NCBI RefSeq assembly: GCF_003428165.1
Contig: NZ_QLIQ01000014.1
Coordinates: 1-64,000, forward strand
DNA from: Cysteiniphilum litorale
Lineage (GTDB): Bacteria; Pseudomonadota; Gammaproteobacteria; Francisellales; Francisellaceae
DNA: 64,000 bases
Direction of reading: 5' to 3'
Shown: positions 28,838-37,236 of the stretch, piece by piece
How positions within the stretch are numbered: position 1 is the stretch's first letter
Layout of the letters: every line of letters starts with the position of its first letter
Translations under genes and position numbers: made by a program
Notes under the pieces: model-generated
What the model was told of the DNA's origin: nothing
Seen by the model: the letters and a program-made list of their open reading frames with translations, nothing else
Database searches by the model: none

Positions 28838-29920
28838 ATGTTAAAACAAAGCCTACAAGCTTATAGTCAAACCATTTTAGACCTGCCCGCTGAGAATTTT
28901 CTACGCAACTTGCACATCATTGAACAAGATGGCGTTGCTACTATTTCGCTGCATCTTGGGTTTTTTCTCAATGCTAGCCAAATAGATCGTGTGATTGCGC
29001 AGTTAAGTGATTATTTATATGCTCAGAATATTACGCAAGCTTTTGAGTTTAGGGTGTTATGTGATGTGACTACGCATAAAGTACAGCCTGGTTTAAAGCC
29101 GATTAAGGGTATCAAAAATATTATTGCAATTGCTTCAGGCAAAGGTGGCGTGGGCAAATCAACAACAACGGCAAATCTTGCGATCTCATTGCAAAAAATG
29201 GGTGCCAAGGTTGGTATTTTAGATGCGGATATTTATGGACCAAGTCAACCGCTCATTATGGGTAGTTTTGATAATCCCAAAACCAATGATAAAAAGAAAA
29301 TTGAGCCACTATTGCGCCATGGCGTTAAGATGATCTCAGTCGGTAATTTAATCGACCAGGATTCAGCAATTATTTGGCGAGGACCTATGGTATCAGGTGC
29401 TTTAATGCAGCTGTTAAATGATACTAACTGGGGCGAGCTTGATTATTTGTTGATTGATTTGCCACCAGGCACAGGTGATATTCAATTAACGATGACAAAG
29501 AAGATTCCATTAACAGCGGCAGTCACAGTAACAACACCGCAAGATCTATCTTTAATTGACGCCAAGCGTGCGATTGCAATGTTTAATAAGCTTGATATTC
29601 ATGTCGCAGGTATTGTTGAGAATATGAGTGTGCATATTTGCCAAAATTGTGGTACCGAGTCAGCAATCTTTGGTGCGCATGGCGCTGAGTCATTAGCGTC
29701 ACAGTTCGATTTGCCATTTTTAGGTGCCTTGCCATTGGATATATCTATTAGAGAAGATGCCGATAAGGGGCAGCCAACAGCAAATAAAGACAATAAAATT
29801 GCCAAAGTTTATGAGCGGATTGTGTTAAAGCTTGCGGCTAATATGGCGACATTGCCAAAAGCAATGATGATCAATATGCCGGGTGTTAAAGTTGAGTTTA
29901 GTGATAATAGTAAAACATAG
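28838..29920 (+). CDS. apbC: Iron-sulfur cluster carrier ATPase ApbC/Mrp
   Basis: 360 residues. P-loop ATPase of the Mrp/NBP35 family with the deviant Walker A ASGKGGVGKSTTTANLA (~104-120), DADIYGPSQP, and the CxxC pair in ICQNCGTES that binds a bridging Fe-S cluster. A reduced MIP18-like N-terminal domain covers residues 1-85. It delivers Fe-S clusters to apoproteins in the cytosol. dcd follows by 23 bases. Confidence 0.93.
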   Translation: MLKQSLQAYSQTILDLPAENFLRNLHIIEQDGVATISLHLGFFLNASQIDRVIAQLSDYLYAQNITQAFEFRVLCDVTTHKVQPGLKPIKGIKNIIAIASGKGGVGKSTTTANLAISLQKMGAKVGILDADIYGPSQPLIMGSFDNPKTNDKKKIEPLLRHGVKMISVGNLIDQDSAIIWRGPMVSGALMQLLNDTNWGELDYLLIDLPPGTGDIQLTMTKKIPLTAAVTVTTPQDLSLIDAKRAIAMFNKLDIHVAGIVENMSVHICQNCGTESAIFGAHGAESLASQFDLPFLGALPLDISIREDADKGQPTANKDNKIAKVYERIVLKLAANMATLPKAMMINMPGVKVEFSDNSKT

Positions 29921-29943
29921 TGAAAATAAGTAAGGAGTAAGAA

Positions 29944-30510
29944 GTGTCCATCAAATCAGATAAGTGGATTAAAAAAATGGCGATGGAGCAAGAGATGATT
30001 GCCCCATTTGAAGCTGGACAAGTACGTCACAATGAGCAGGGTAAAATCGTATCATTTGGCACATCAAGCTATGGCTATGATGTTAGATGCGCTAATGAAT
30101 TTAAGATCTTTACCAATATCAACTCAACGATTGTTGACCCAAAAGACTTTGACCATAACAATTTTATCGATTTTGTCGGTGATGTTTGCATTATCCCGCC
30201 AAATTCCTTTGCGTTAGCACGCACGGTTGAATACTTTAAAATTCCGCGTGATACATTGGTTGTGTGTTTAGGTAAATCAACGTACGCGCGTTGCGGCATT
30301 ATTGTCAATGTCACCCCTTTAGAGCCAGAATGGGAAGGGCATGTGACGCTTGAGTTTTCAAACACCACGCCATTGCCTGCTAAGATTTATGCCAATGAAG
30401 GGGTAGCACAAATGCTGTTTTATCAGTCTGATGAAGTATGTGAAACATCTTATAAAGATCGTGGTGGTAAATACCAAGGTCAAACGGGTGTGACGCTACC
30501 GCGCACATAA
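29944..30510 (+). CDS. dcd: dCTP deaminase
   Basis: 188 residues (E. coli 193). Deaminates dCTP to dUTP for thymidylate synthesis. [28 protein letters not shown] carries the catalytic Glu and the Arg/Ser substrate contacts. GTG start preceded by AAGGAG. Trimeric cytosolic enzyme; likely co-transcribed with apbC, an arrangement seen in several gammaproteobacteria. Confidence 0.95.
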   Translation: MSIKSDKWIKKMAMEQEMIAPFEAGQVRHNEQGKIVSFGTSSYGYDVRCANEFKIFTNINSTIVDPKDFDHNNFIDFVGDVCIIPPNSFALARTVEYFKIPRDTLVVCLGKSTYARCGIIVNVTPLEPEWEGHVTLEFSNTTPLPAKIYANEGVAQMLFYQSDEVCETSYKDRGGKYQGQTGVTLPRT

Positions 30511-30526
30511 GTCATTTAGATAGTTG

Positions 30527-30620
30527 TCGACAGCGCCTATATTTTGCGCTAGAATGCGCGGTTGAAATTGCTGGGGCATTTTAATTGACCGAAATTTATT
30601 TTTGGCGTAGAATCGGCGCC
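30527..30620 (+). promoter_or_regulatory. Tandem promoters for rpmH-rnpA-yidD-yidC
   Basis: Distal: TCGACA (30527-30532), 17 bases, TAGAAT (30550-30555). Proximal: TTGACC (30585-30590), 17 bases, TAGAAT (30608-30613). Both are followed by G+C-rich discriminators (GCGCGG and CGGCGCC), which suggests growth-rate control. Confidence 0.7.
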
Positions 30621-30684
30621 TTGCATGAATTTGGCAGATTTGCAGTAAATTTTATAAATACAAATACAAACTGAGGATAATACG

Positions 30685-30819
30685 ATGAAAAGAACGTTTC
30701 AACCAAGTAACTTAAAAAGAAAAAGAACGCACGGTTTCCGCGCACGCATGAAGACGCTAAGCGGTCAGAAAGTGATTCGCAACAGACGTGCTAAGGGCAG
30801 ACATAAGCTTGCAGCTTAA
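30685..30819 (+). CDS. rpmH: 50S ribosomal protein L34
   Basis: 44 residues. [18 protein letters not shown] and the Arg/Lys-rich remainder ending in GRHKLAA are the L34 sequence. ATG preceded by TGAGGATAA. Its end overlaps the start of the rnpA reading frame, as commonly seen. Confidence 0.97.
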   Translation: MKRTFQPSNLKRKRTHGFRARMKTLSGQKVIRNRRAKGRHKLAA

Positions 30820-31150
30820 TAGCTTAGCCAAAGAATTTATCTTAGATGCCAAGGGTTTTTCACTTGGCTTTTCGCGTATCTGTCAAAAAGTTCATACCAA
30901 ACATTTTTCTTATTTGATTGCTAAAGGTGAAGATCTGCACTCAGGTGTTGGTGTTATCACCGGCAAAAAAAAAGTTAAAAGAGCCGTGCAACGCAATCTG
31001 TGTCGCCGCTTAAATAAAGAGATGTTTCGCCAGCATAAGGCGTTGTTTGAGAAGACGATGTTGATCGTTGTTACAAATCACAATGCCGCACGCGCGACAA
31101 AGGAGGAATTGTGGCACTCTATCAACGAATTTCTCGCAAAATACGCTTAA
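30809..31150 (+). CDS. rnpA: Ribonuclease P protein component
   Basis: 113 residues from a TTG at 30809 (a GTG at 30788 would extend it deeper into rpmH). The RNR signature appears as [17 protein letters not shown], and the central HFSYLIAK strand fits the family; overall the sequence is divergent. It binds RNase P RNA to process tRNA 5' ends. Start codon uncertain because it overlaps rpmH and no strong ribosome-binding site stands out. Confidence 0.9.
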   Translation: MQLNSLAKEFILDAKGFSLGFSRICQKVHTKHFSYLIAKGEDLHSGVGVITGKKKVKRAVQRNLCRRLNKEMFRQHKALFEKTMLIVVTNHNAARATKEELWHSINEFLAKYA

Positions 31151-31386
31151 TTATTGCGTTGCCTTTTATTGTTCTCATTCGTTTCTATCAAGTAGCGATT
31201 AGTCCATACCTTGTACCTCGCTGTCGTTTCTATCCGACTTGTTCACAATATGCACTAGAAGCAATTAAATTGCATGGTTTAGTGTTTGGGCTTTGGCTAA
31301 TGACAAAAAGACTGCTAAAATGCCACCCAGCTTGCAAAGGCGGCTACGATCCAGTGCCAACGAAAGAAAAGGTTAAAAAAGGGTAA
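31111..31386 (+). CDS. yidD: Membrane-protein insertion efficiency factor YidD
   Basis: 91 residues. GTG start preceded by an excellent AAGGAGGA site; it overlaps the end of rnpA by 40 bases. One amphipathic/hydrophobic segment ([19 protein letters not shown]) and the three-Cys signature [15 protein letters not shown] ... [13 protein letters not shown] are diagnostic. It assists YidC-dependent membrane insertion. Confidence 0.95.
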   Translation: MALYQRISRKIRLIIALPFIVLIRFYQVAISPYLVPRCRFYPTCSQYALEAIKLHGLVFGLWLMTKRLLKCHPACKGGYDPVPTKEKVKKG

Positions 31387-31400
31387 AAAGGTTAAGTATA

Positions 31401-33086
31401 ATGAAGTCAAACTACGTGAGAATATTCTTGATCGCGCTTATTGTCGTGATTTTTATGTCGTTGATGGCGCGTTGGGAGGAGATGTATGCGCCTAAGCAGC
31501 CAGCGAAAGTTGATACGCCAGCACAAACAACAGCAGTGCAAAAAGATAACAAAGATGTTGATGCAAATAATGCAGCTGAGCAAAGTGCAACGACGGATGT
31601 CACTAAGCAAAACTTTAATAAGACAGACCTAAAACCTATTACATTAAATACAGCGGTGTTTAGTGATCTGCAAATTAGCCCATTAAATGGTGCGATTATT
31701 AATGCTGCATTGAAAGATTATAACGTGAGTTTAACGGATAAAAATCCGATGCCGATGTTAAATAATACAGCAGGTAGCAAATACATTGCGCAAAGTGTTA
31801 TTTACATTAATGGTCAGCCACAAAGTATTGTTTTTGGTCAAGCGCATACAGATAAGGAAGATGATCAAACGATCGTGACTTTGAAGGCAACTGTTCAAGG
31901 CTTAGATGTTACACGTCAGTATATTATTAACGATACCACCTATGAAATCACACTTAAGCAAAGTGTTAAAAACACCACTAAAGCGCCATTAAGCGTTAGT
32001 TTTGACAATGAAATTACGCGTCAAGTGAAGCCTGAGAGTCATAGCTTTAGTATTTTAGATGCGCATTCTTATTCTTTCCAAGGTGTTGGTTTGTCCTCAT
32101 CGCAACGCACTTTCCAAAAAGAATCATTTGCAGATTTGGCTAAATCCAATGAAAAAGTTGATGTCTCGACCAATAAAGGTTGGGCGGCGATGATTCAGCA
32201 TTATTTTGTGAGCCTTTGGGTGCCAAATAATCCAGGCACAAGCTTTAGCGTTTATGCCAATAAGCTTGCCGATAATACCTATCAATCAGGGGTTAAGACA
32301 CAACCTGTTGTATTAAATGCTGATCAAAGCGTTGAGAATACCAATATTCTCTATACAGGCCCTACAATTACCAAGAATCTTGAAGCGATTGTTAAAGACT
32401 TCGGTGCCAATAAGCCAGATGGTTTAGATAAGCTCGTAGACTATGGCATGTTGTCATTTATCTCAGTGATTATCTTTTGGTTGATGACGATTATTCATGG
32501 CGTTGTCGCTAACTGGGGATTATCAATTATTCTAGTTACTGTGCTAATTAAACTTTTATTTTACCCGTTGTCTGCCAAAAGCTATAAATCAATGGCAAAA
32601 ATGCGTATGTTGCAACCGCGAATGAAGAAGTTGCAAGAGCTTTATAAAGGTGATCGCCAGAAGCTTGGGCGCAAGATGATGGAGATGTACAAAGAAGAAA
32701 AGGTGAACCCTGCAAGTGGCTGTTTACCGATCTTGATTCAGATTCCTGTGTTTATCGCGCTTTACTGGGTGTTGTTGGAAAGTGTGCAGCTGCGTCAAGC
32801 GCCATTTATCTTCTGGATTCATGACTTAGCATCTAAAGATCCGTATTTTATCCTACCGATTTTGATGGGTATCTCGATGTTTGTGCAGCAAAAAATAAGT
32901 CCGACGTCAGCCGATCCAACACAAGCAAAAATCATGATGTTGATGCCGGTGATTTTCACGGTGTTCTTTGCGTCATTCCCATCAGGCTTGGTATTGTACT
33001 GGTTGACAAACAACGTGATCAGTATTGCGCAACAGTGGTATATCACTAAGAAATATACAGCGATTTACAAAGCAAAACGTGCTTAA
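31401..33086 (+). CDS. yidC: Membrane protein insertase YidC
   Basis: 561 residues. An N-terminal anchor (residues ~6-25), a large periplasmic domain (~60-345) and the C-terminal insertase core with membrane segments from ~350 on, including SYKSMAKMRMLQPRMKKLQ in the cytosolic loop and PASGCLPILIQIPVFIALYWVL. It starts 14 bases after yidD. mnmE, the usual next gene, is replaced by a 5S rRNA gene. Confidence 0.97.
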   Translation: MKSNYVRIFLIALIVVIFMSLMARWEEMYAPKQPAKVDTPAQTTAVQKDNKDVDANNAAEQSATTDVTKQNFNKTDLKPITLNTAVFSDLQISPLNGAIINAALKDYNVSLTDKNPMPMLNNTAGSKYIAQSVIYINGQPQSIVFGQAHTDKEDDQTIVTLKATVQGLDVTRQYIINDTTYEITLKQSVKNTTKAPLSVSFDNEITRQVKPESHSFSILDAHSYSFQGVGLSSSQRTFQKESFADLAKSNEKVDVSTNKGWAAMIQHYFVSLWVPNNPGTSFSVYANKLADNTYQSGVKTQPVVLNADQSVENTNILYTGPTITKNLEAIVKDFGANKPDGLDKLVDYGMLSFISVIIFWLMTIIHGVVANWGLSIILVTVLIKLLFYPLSAKSYKSMAKMRMLQPRMKKLQELYKGDRQKLGRKMMEMYKEEKVNPASGCLPILIQIPVFIALYWVLLESVQLRQAPFIFWIHDLASKDPYFILPILMGISMFVQQKISPTSADPTQAKIMMLMPVIFTVFFASFPSGLVLYWLTNNVISIAQQWYITKKYTAIYKAKRA

Positions 33087-33099
33087 TCAAAAAAACTTC

Positions 33100-33134
33100 T
33101 AGACATTTATCTCAAAATATATAAAATGCCCTTC
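33100..33134 (+). promoter_or_regulatory. Promoter of the orphan 5S rRNA gene
   Basis: TAGACA (33100-33105), 16 bases, TAAAAT (33122-33127), then GCCCTT and the predicted first base of 5S rRNA at 33134, exactly seven bases after the -10 box. The GC-rich discriminator is typical of rRNA promoters. Confidence 0.6.
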
Positions 33135-33252
33135 GTCTGACGATAATAGCAAGTTGGCACCACCTGATTCCATTCCGAACTCAGAAGTGAAACAGCTTAG
33201 CGCTGATGATAGTGTGGCATTCGCCATGTGAAAGTAAGACATCGTCAGGCAT
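33134..33252 (+). rRNA. rrf: 5S ribosomal RNA (orphan copy)
   Basis: The universally conserved segments are all here: CCACCTGATTCCATTCCGAA, CTCAGAAGTGAAAC and TAGTGTGG. The 5' end GTCTGACGAT pairs with the 3' end ATCGTCAGGC (one G-U), closing helix I. Length about 118 bases. No 16S or 23S gene is near: yidC lies upstream and a peptide transporter downstream. Ends are placed from helix I and are accurate to a few bases. Confidence 0.93.
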
Positions 33253-33255
33253 CTC

Positions 33256-33275
33256 AAAAATTCCCAATTTTTTAT
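33256..33275 (+). terminator. Weak terminator after 5S rRNA
   Basis: AAAAATT-CCC-AATTTTTT: an all-A/T stem of seven pairs ending in T residues just after the 5S 3' end. Weak by itself, but well placed. Confidence 0.4.
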
Positions 33276-33331
33276 ACAGAGCATTATTCCATTAGTATTT
33301 TCGTACAGATTGAGCCATCTGATTGACGCTT

Positions 33332-33388
33332 ATACCCATCACACATTACTTTGCGACCAAGCATCGCAAAATGATTCATGGTGGGTAT
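33332..33388. repeat. 57-bp hairpin intergenic repeat
   Basis: ATACCCATCA and TGGTGGGTAT form the outer stem (one G-T). Inside it CATT-AC-TTTGCG pairs with CGCAAAATG around a short ACCAAGCAT loop. The right half is closely similar to 46650-46697 (shared CTTTGC-ACCAAGCA core, AAAATG and GGGTAT), so it belongs to a repeat family present at least twice in this window. Confidence 0.6.
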
Positions 33389-33490
33389 ATTGTAAGCGGT
33401 GCGAATTGTATTGATTAATGTTTGCAGCTATTGATTGTTTTCTCATAACTGCAGAACCTTGCTTAGAGAAGCGTTAAAAAAATGAAGATA

Positions 33491-34891
33491 CTATATCTTA
33501 TAAATACGTTTTAATAATGGTGACAAGATCAATACGATAATGCCAACAGCTAAAGCAACAAGTGCTAAATGGTAGAATACGTTGAAATAAGCAGCAGCTT
33601 GTTCGGTGCCATTGCCGCCAACATCGGTAAATGTTGCAATATAGCTGGCAAAGTAGTTACTAAAAGATGATTTAATACCCCATACACCAAATAATACCGC
33701 GACGACATCAACCGGTGAGACTTTGCTGATTGCAGCCAGTCCTGTTGGACTGCAAGCCAACTCGCCCATAGTAATTAGCAGATAGCTACCAACAATCCAT
33801 AGCAATGAAATAGGTGAGCCTTGCATTGCTTCATAAGCGCCAAGTGTTAAGACGCCCATTGCTGCACTTGTTAATAAGATCCCGCTACCCATTTTGGCAA
33901 ACACGGTTGGGTTCCACTTTGACCAAAGTGCAGCAAAGAAAGGAGCAAGCACAATAATGAAAAATGGATTTAAAGACATCGTGCTTGCCGATGAAATTTC
34001 AAAACCAAATAGGTTAAGATCAACTAGACGTTCGGTAAAGAGTAGAACACTCGTGGCCTTTTGCTCAAAAAGGGCAAAGAAAATCATAATGATAAACGAC
34101 ATTTTGACAACTGCTAAAATCGCCAGAATATATTCCTTACCACCTTTGATCGCTTTGTAGAGTAAATATAAGCCAACGAAGCCTGCTACGATATATAGTA
34201 GCTTTGAAGTATCTGTTGGGTGAGCAATAAAGTAAGTAAAGACGATCACGGACAACAATGCGCCAACGATTGCTAAAATGCGCGTTAATTTAGAAGCGCT
34301 AAATTGATCTTTGGGTAGCACACCTTTCTTTTGACCTAATAGAAAAACACCTAATCCTAGTGCCATTCCAACAGCGGCGGCACCAAAGCCAACATGCCAA
34401 CCAAAGTATTTTGCGAGCATTGGCACTAAAAGCACGGCAAAGAATGAGCCGAAGTTTACTGCCATATAAAACAAAGTGTAACCCGCGTCGCGACGCTTAT
34501 CACCTTTATCATATAATCTGCCGATGCTTGCTGCCATTGATGATTTGAAAAAGCCCGTTCCAGCTACAACAAAGGCAAGACCAACGAAGAAACTTGCCTC
34601 AACCGTTAATAATAAGTGACCGATCACGATCAGTACACAGCCATATTTAACACTAGTTGTATGTCCAAGGTAAGCATCTGAGATATAGCCGCCAATCACA
34701 GGTGCCATATAAACAAAGGCGACATATGCACCATAAGTTAAATAAGCGTCGGTATCACTCATGCCCCAGTATTCGCTTGTTAGATATAAAATCAGTAATG
34801 CGCGCATCCCGTAATAGCTAAAGCGCTCCCATACCTCAACGCCAAATAAGTACCATAAACCTTGTGGTTGATTTGCTGTTAGTGCTTTCAA
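33491..34891 (-). CDS. POT-family proton-dependent oligopeptide transporter
   Basis: 466 residues, 12-14 hydrophobic membrane segments. It opens with the ExxERF proton-coupling motif in VEVWERFSYYGMRALLILYL, followed by the PTR2 signature GGYISDAYLGH. Later YFNVFYHLAL is consistent with the MFS fold. Imports di- and tripeptides with protons across the inner membrane. Start followed upstream by GGAGAG at a fitting distance. Single-gene unit. Confidence 0.92.
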   Translation of the reverse strand: MKALTANQPQGLWYLFGVEVWERFSYYGMRALLILYLTSEYWGMSDTDAYLTYGAYVAFVYMAPVIGGYISDAYLGHTTSVKYGCVLIVIGHLLLTVEASFFVGLAFVVAGTGFFKSSMAASIGRLYDKGDKRRDAGYTLFYMAVNFGSFFAVLLVPMLAKYFGWHVGFGAAAVGMALGLGVFLLGQKKGVLPKDQFSASKLTRILAIVGALLSVIVFTYFIAHPTDTSKLLYIVAGFVGLYLLYKAIKGGKEYILAILAVVKMSFIIMIFFALFEQKATSVLLFTERLVDLNLFGFEISSASTMSLNPFFIIVLAPFFAALWSKWNPTVFAKMGSGILLTSAAMGVLTLGAYEAMQGSPISLLWIVGSYLLITMGELACSPTGLAAISKVSPVDVVAVLFGVWGIKSSFSNYFASYIATFTDVGGNGTEQAAAYFNVFYHLALVALAVGIIVLILSPLLKRIYKI

Positions 34892-35025
34892 CTGTATCTC
34901 TCCTCTTTTGAATTCATTTCAGAGTGTAAGTAAATTTTACTGTAAAAGCATGTTTTTTATTTTGTATGCATTTGAGTCTAATCAAAATGTTTTCCAAGTG
35001 ATTAAGAAAATTTTAAACTTAAGTC

Positions 35026-35060
35026 TTGCAATTTAAAAAAGATTTGCTAATATGTCCCAC
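35026..35060 (+). promoter_or_regulatory. metY operon promoter
   Basis: TTGCAA (35026-35031), 16 bases, TAATAT (35048-35053), then GTCCCAC, placing the start about seven bases before the initiator tRNA. Confidence 0.6.
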
Positions 35061-35066
35061 AGTTGA

Positions 35067-35143
<77 letters not shown>

Positions 35144-35168
35144 ACCTAAAAAGAATTTAAGAAATTGC

Positions 35169-35228
35169 GGGCCCTTATGGGCCTTTTTGTTTTGTAGATA
35201 AAAAGGACTCATAGTAGTCCTTTTTTTA
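35169..35228 (+). terminator. Two tandem terminators between metY and rimP
   Basis: First: GGGCCC-TTAT-GGGCCT followed by TTTTGTTTT (35169-35192). Second: AAAAAGGACT ... AGTCCTTTTTTT (35201-35227). No promoter is visible in the 22 bases before rimP. In E. coli this operon is read through from metY and tuned by NusA; these sites would fit that. Confidence 0.75.
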
Positions 35229-35249
35229 TATCCCAAGGAGTGTGTTGGA

Positions 35250-35714
35250 ATGTTGGTTGATCAGTTAAAAGCGCTTATTGCGCCAGAAGTAGAGAGCCTT
35301 GGATTTATTTTATGGGGGATTGAAATGGATGCGTATTCTGCAGATACTGGCAGCATGACCTTGCGTATTTTTATCGATCATGAAGAAGGCATTTCAATTG
35401 ATGACTGTCAAGAAGTCAGTCGTGCAGTTGGTGCAATTTTAGATGTTGAAGACCCAATTAGTGGTGCTTATTCGTTGGAAGTGTCTTCTCCGGGGGTGAA
35501 TCGTCGCGTGTTTAATGCGTTACAGGCAAAAGCCTTGGAGGGTTTTGAGGTTAAAGTGCAATTGCATCAAGCAACAGAGAATAATCGCCGCCGTTTCAAA
35601 GGTGTGATTATTTCAGTAGACAATGATGATGTGCTTGTTAAAACAGAAGAAGACGAAGAAATTCGCTTTGATTTTCACAATGTTGACAAAATGCGCGTTG
35701 TGCCAAAGTTTTAA
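35250..35714 (+). CDS. rimP: Ribosome maturation factor RimP
   Basis: 154 residues. Needed for 30S maturation. LRIFIDHEEGISIDDCQEVSRAVG and YSLEVSSPGVNRRV are family signatures. ATG preceded by AAGGAG. First protein gene of rimP-nusA-infB-rbfA. Confidence 0.95.
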   Translation: MLVDQLKALIAPEVESLGFILWGIEMDAYSADTGSMTLRIFIDHEEGISIDDCQEVSRAVGAILDVEDPISGAYSLEVSSPGVNRRVFNALQAKALEGFEVKVQLHQATENNRRRFKGVIISVDNDDVLVKTEEDEEIRFDFHNVDKMRVVPKF

Positions 35715-35744
35715 TCTTTAATAATGTGGATATAGGTGAAAGTT

Positions 35745-37226
35745 ATGAGTAAAGAGTTACTACTGGTTATTGAAACCGTTGCCAATGAGAAGGAAGTCTC
35801 AAGAGATTTACTTTTTTCAGCCATGGAAGAAGCCTTGGCGATGGCAACTAAAAAGCGTTTTGAAGAAGATGCCGAAATTGTTGTTAAAATTGATCGTAAA
35901 ACGGGTGATTATGAAACATATCGTCAATGGCAAATCGTTGATGAAGATCATGAGATTGAGAATTATGCAGCCGAGCTATATGTTGATGTCGCTCAAGAGA
36001 AAGGGCATAAGGTAGTCGTTGGTGATGTATTGATGGAACCCGTTGAATCAGTTGAGTTTGGACGCATTGCCGCGATGACTGCTAAGCAAATCATCATGCA
36101 AAAAGTGCGTGATGAAGAGCGTCGTTTAATGGTGGCAAAGTTTCGCGATAAAGTTGGCAAGATTGTTTACGGTGAAGTTAAGCGCACTACGCGTGATTTT
36201 TTAATTATTGATTTAGGTGAAGACGCTGAGGGTGTGTTGCCTAGAAAAGAGCTATTACCTAAAGAGAATTATCGTTTAAATGATAAATTACGCGCTTGTA
36301 TCTTACGCATCGATGATGATGGTAAAGGACCACAAATTATTTTGTCACGTGCTAACAAGAAAATGTTGCATGCTTTATTGATTCTTGAAGTGCCTGAAGT
36401 TGCTGAAGAGTTGATGGATATTGTTAGTATTGCGCGTGACCCAGGTTCGCGTGCTAAGGTGGCTGTGAAGTCAAATGACAAGCGTATTGATCCTGTGGGC
36501 GCATGTGTTGGGATGCGTGGCTCACGTATTCAAGCGATCACAAATGAATTACAAGGTGAGCGTGTCGATATTGTATTATGGGATGATAATCCAGCGCAAT
36601 TTGTAATGAATTCGTTAGCACCCGCTGAGGTAACTTCTATCGTGCAAGATGAAGATAAGCAAGCGATGCAGGTGGCTGTTAAAGAAGATCAGTTATCACA
36701 AGCGATTGGTAAAAGCGGGCAGAATGTGCGCTTGGCAACTGCTTTAACGGGTTGGCATATCAATGTTATCTCAAGCACTGTTGCTGAAAAAGCGCAGCAG
36801 GAAGAAGAAGAAAAAACCATGCAACTGTTTATGGAAGCATTGGATATCGATCAAGATATTGCGGAAGTTTTGATTGAGGAAGGTTTTACCAGTCTTGAAG
36901 AAGTGGCATATGTGGCACGTGAAGAAATGCTTGAGATTGAAGGTTTTGATAATGAAATCTGTGAAGAGCTACAAGAGCGTGCCAAAACAGCGCTTATTTC
37001 ACAGGCATTAGCTGCCAATAAACCTGCTGATGACCTTTTAAATATGGAAGGCATGACCGCTGAGTGGGCAGATGCGCTAGCGCAAAAAGATGTGATTACA
37101 ATGGAAGATTTGGCTGAATTGGCGGTTGATGATTTACGCGAAATTATTTCGATCTCTGAAGATGAGGCAGCAGCTTTGATTATGACTGCGCGCGCGCCTT
37201 GGTTTGAAGAGGATAACGAGAAGTAG
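35745..37226 (+). CDS. nusA: Transcription termination/antitermination protein NusA
   Basis: 493 residues from the ATG at 35745 (AGGTGA six to nine bases upstream; a GTG at 35736 is inside that site). Domains in order: N-terminal RNA-polymerase-binding region, S1 (~135-200), two KH domains with [15 protein letters not shown] and [13 protein letters not shown], and two acidic C-terminal repeats as in E. coli ([15 protein letters not shown] and [16 protein letters not shown]). Pauses and elongation control, cytosolic. Confidence 0.97.
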   Translation: MSKELLLVIETVANEKEVSRDLLFSAMEEALAMATKKRFEEDAEIVVKIDRKTGDYETYRQWQIVDEDHEIENYAAELYVDVAQEKGHKVVVGDVLMEPVESVEFGRIAAMTAKQIIMQKVRDEERRLMVAKFRDKVGKIVYGEVKRTTRDFLIIDLGEDAEGVLPRKELLPKENYRLNDKLRACILRIDDDGKGPQIILSRANKKMLHALLILEVPEVAEELMDIVSIARDPGSRAKVAVKSNDKRIDPVGACVGMRGSRIQAITNELQGERVDIVLWDDNPAQFVMNSLAPAEVTSIVQDEDKQAMQVAVKEDQLSQAIGKSGQNVRLATALTGWHINVISSTVAEKAQQEEEEKTMQLFMEALDIDQDIAEVLIEEGFTSLEEVAYVAREEMLEIEGFDNEICEELQERAKTALISQALAANKPADDLLNMEGMTAEWADALAQKDVITMEDLAELAVDDLREIISISEDEAAALIMTARAPWFEEDNEK

Positions 37227-37236
37227 GAGAAATGTG

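Noticed and set aside
33099-33284. 61-residue antisense ORF
   Set aside because: It is the complement of the 5S rRNA gene.
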